NCBI RefSeq assembly: GCF_000372725.1
Contig: NW_005195736.1
Span: 58,684 to 122,683 of the forward strand
Reading direction: 5' to 3'
Length of the DNA: 64,000 nt
Source: Emiliania huxleyi CCMP1516
Lineage: Eukaryota; Haptophyta; Isochrysidales; Noelaerhabdaceae
The position numbers were made by a program, and so were the translations under genes. Positions 63,943-64,000 of the stretch are shown here, in pieces; the stretch's first letter is position 1, and every line of letters starts with the position of its first letter. The notes beneath the pieces were generated by a model. The model was not told the origin of the DNA. It worked only from the letters and a program-made list of their open reading frames with translations, and ran no database searches.

Positions 63943-63943
<1 letters not shown>

Positions 63944-64000
63944 GCTCACCCACGCGCACTGGGCCTTGCACTTTGAATGGGGTGGGGCTCCTGTCGTCAG

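Overview
The window reads as nuclear DNA of a GC-rich unicellular eukaryote, most likely an alga and plausibly a haptophyte (inference, not proven). The evidence is genes on both strands with short introns, very high GC at third codon positions, proline-rich modular surface-type proteins, an F-box/RCC1 protein, a DUF486 protein and a plastid-type ChaN-like protein, long CA/GT microsatellites, and no bacterial operon structure. A 100-base N run at 13670-13769 marks a scaffold gap. In the introns I could place by joining homologous reading frames, GC-AG boundaries (13) outnumber GT-AG (9), which is very unusual. All gene models are drawn from sequence alone, without transcripts.

Layout. 1-7 kb: the end of a FAN1-type nuclease, a two-domain CDC48/AFG2-type AAA ATPase and a PUB-domain protein, separated by retroelement debris. 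5-10.4 kb: a nest of repeats, with a 907 bp 5'-truncated retroelement (8830-9736) carrying a perfect 13 bp target-site duplication, and a glutamine/proline minisatellite. 10.4-15.6 kb: a large proline-rich, cysteine-rich, LamG-like protein, the scaffold gap, and a Myb/SANT-like protein. 16.4-21 kb: a 300 bp CA tract, a chromo-barrel protein, a relic of a membrane-protein family, and a PHO84-like MFS transporter. 21-24 kb: the first exon of a saccharopine-dehydrogenase-like gene running into about 790 bp of nearly pure C, then an RS-tailed unknown protein.

25.5-37.6 kb: two paralogous multi-pass membrane proteins of no family I recognise (562 and 612 residues, sharing a CVWEP C-terminal motif), a 2OG-Fe(II) oxygenase, a DUF486 membrane protein, retroelement copies, and a membrane-anchored class-3-type lipase. 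38-47.6 kb: a WGR protein, an unknown Gly/Ala-rich membrane protein, a frameshifted ChaN-like gene, an MGCC (acylation-motif) protein, a second saccharopine-dehydrogenase-like gene, and a RING protein. 48-57.4 kb: a GT31-like glycosyltransferase, an F-box/RCC1 protein, a macrodomain protein, a TruA-type pseudouridine synthase, and a second proline-rich surface-type protein. 57.4-64 kb: a clean retroelement insertion with 13 bp duplications, a six-exon GH1 beta-glucosidase with a C-terminal membrane anchor, a SET-like/acidic reading frame, and an unknown ORF between CA tracts.

The genes do not form one pathway. The most distinctive signals are the unknown membrane-protein family, the retroelement families with 13 bp duplications and shared 3' tails, and the excess of GC-AG introns.
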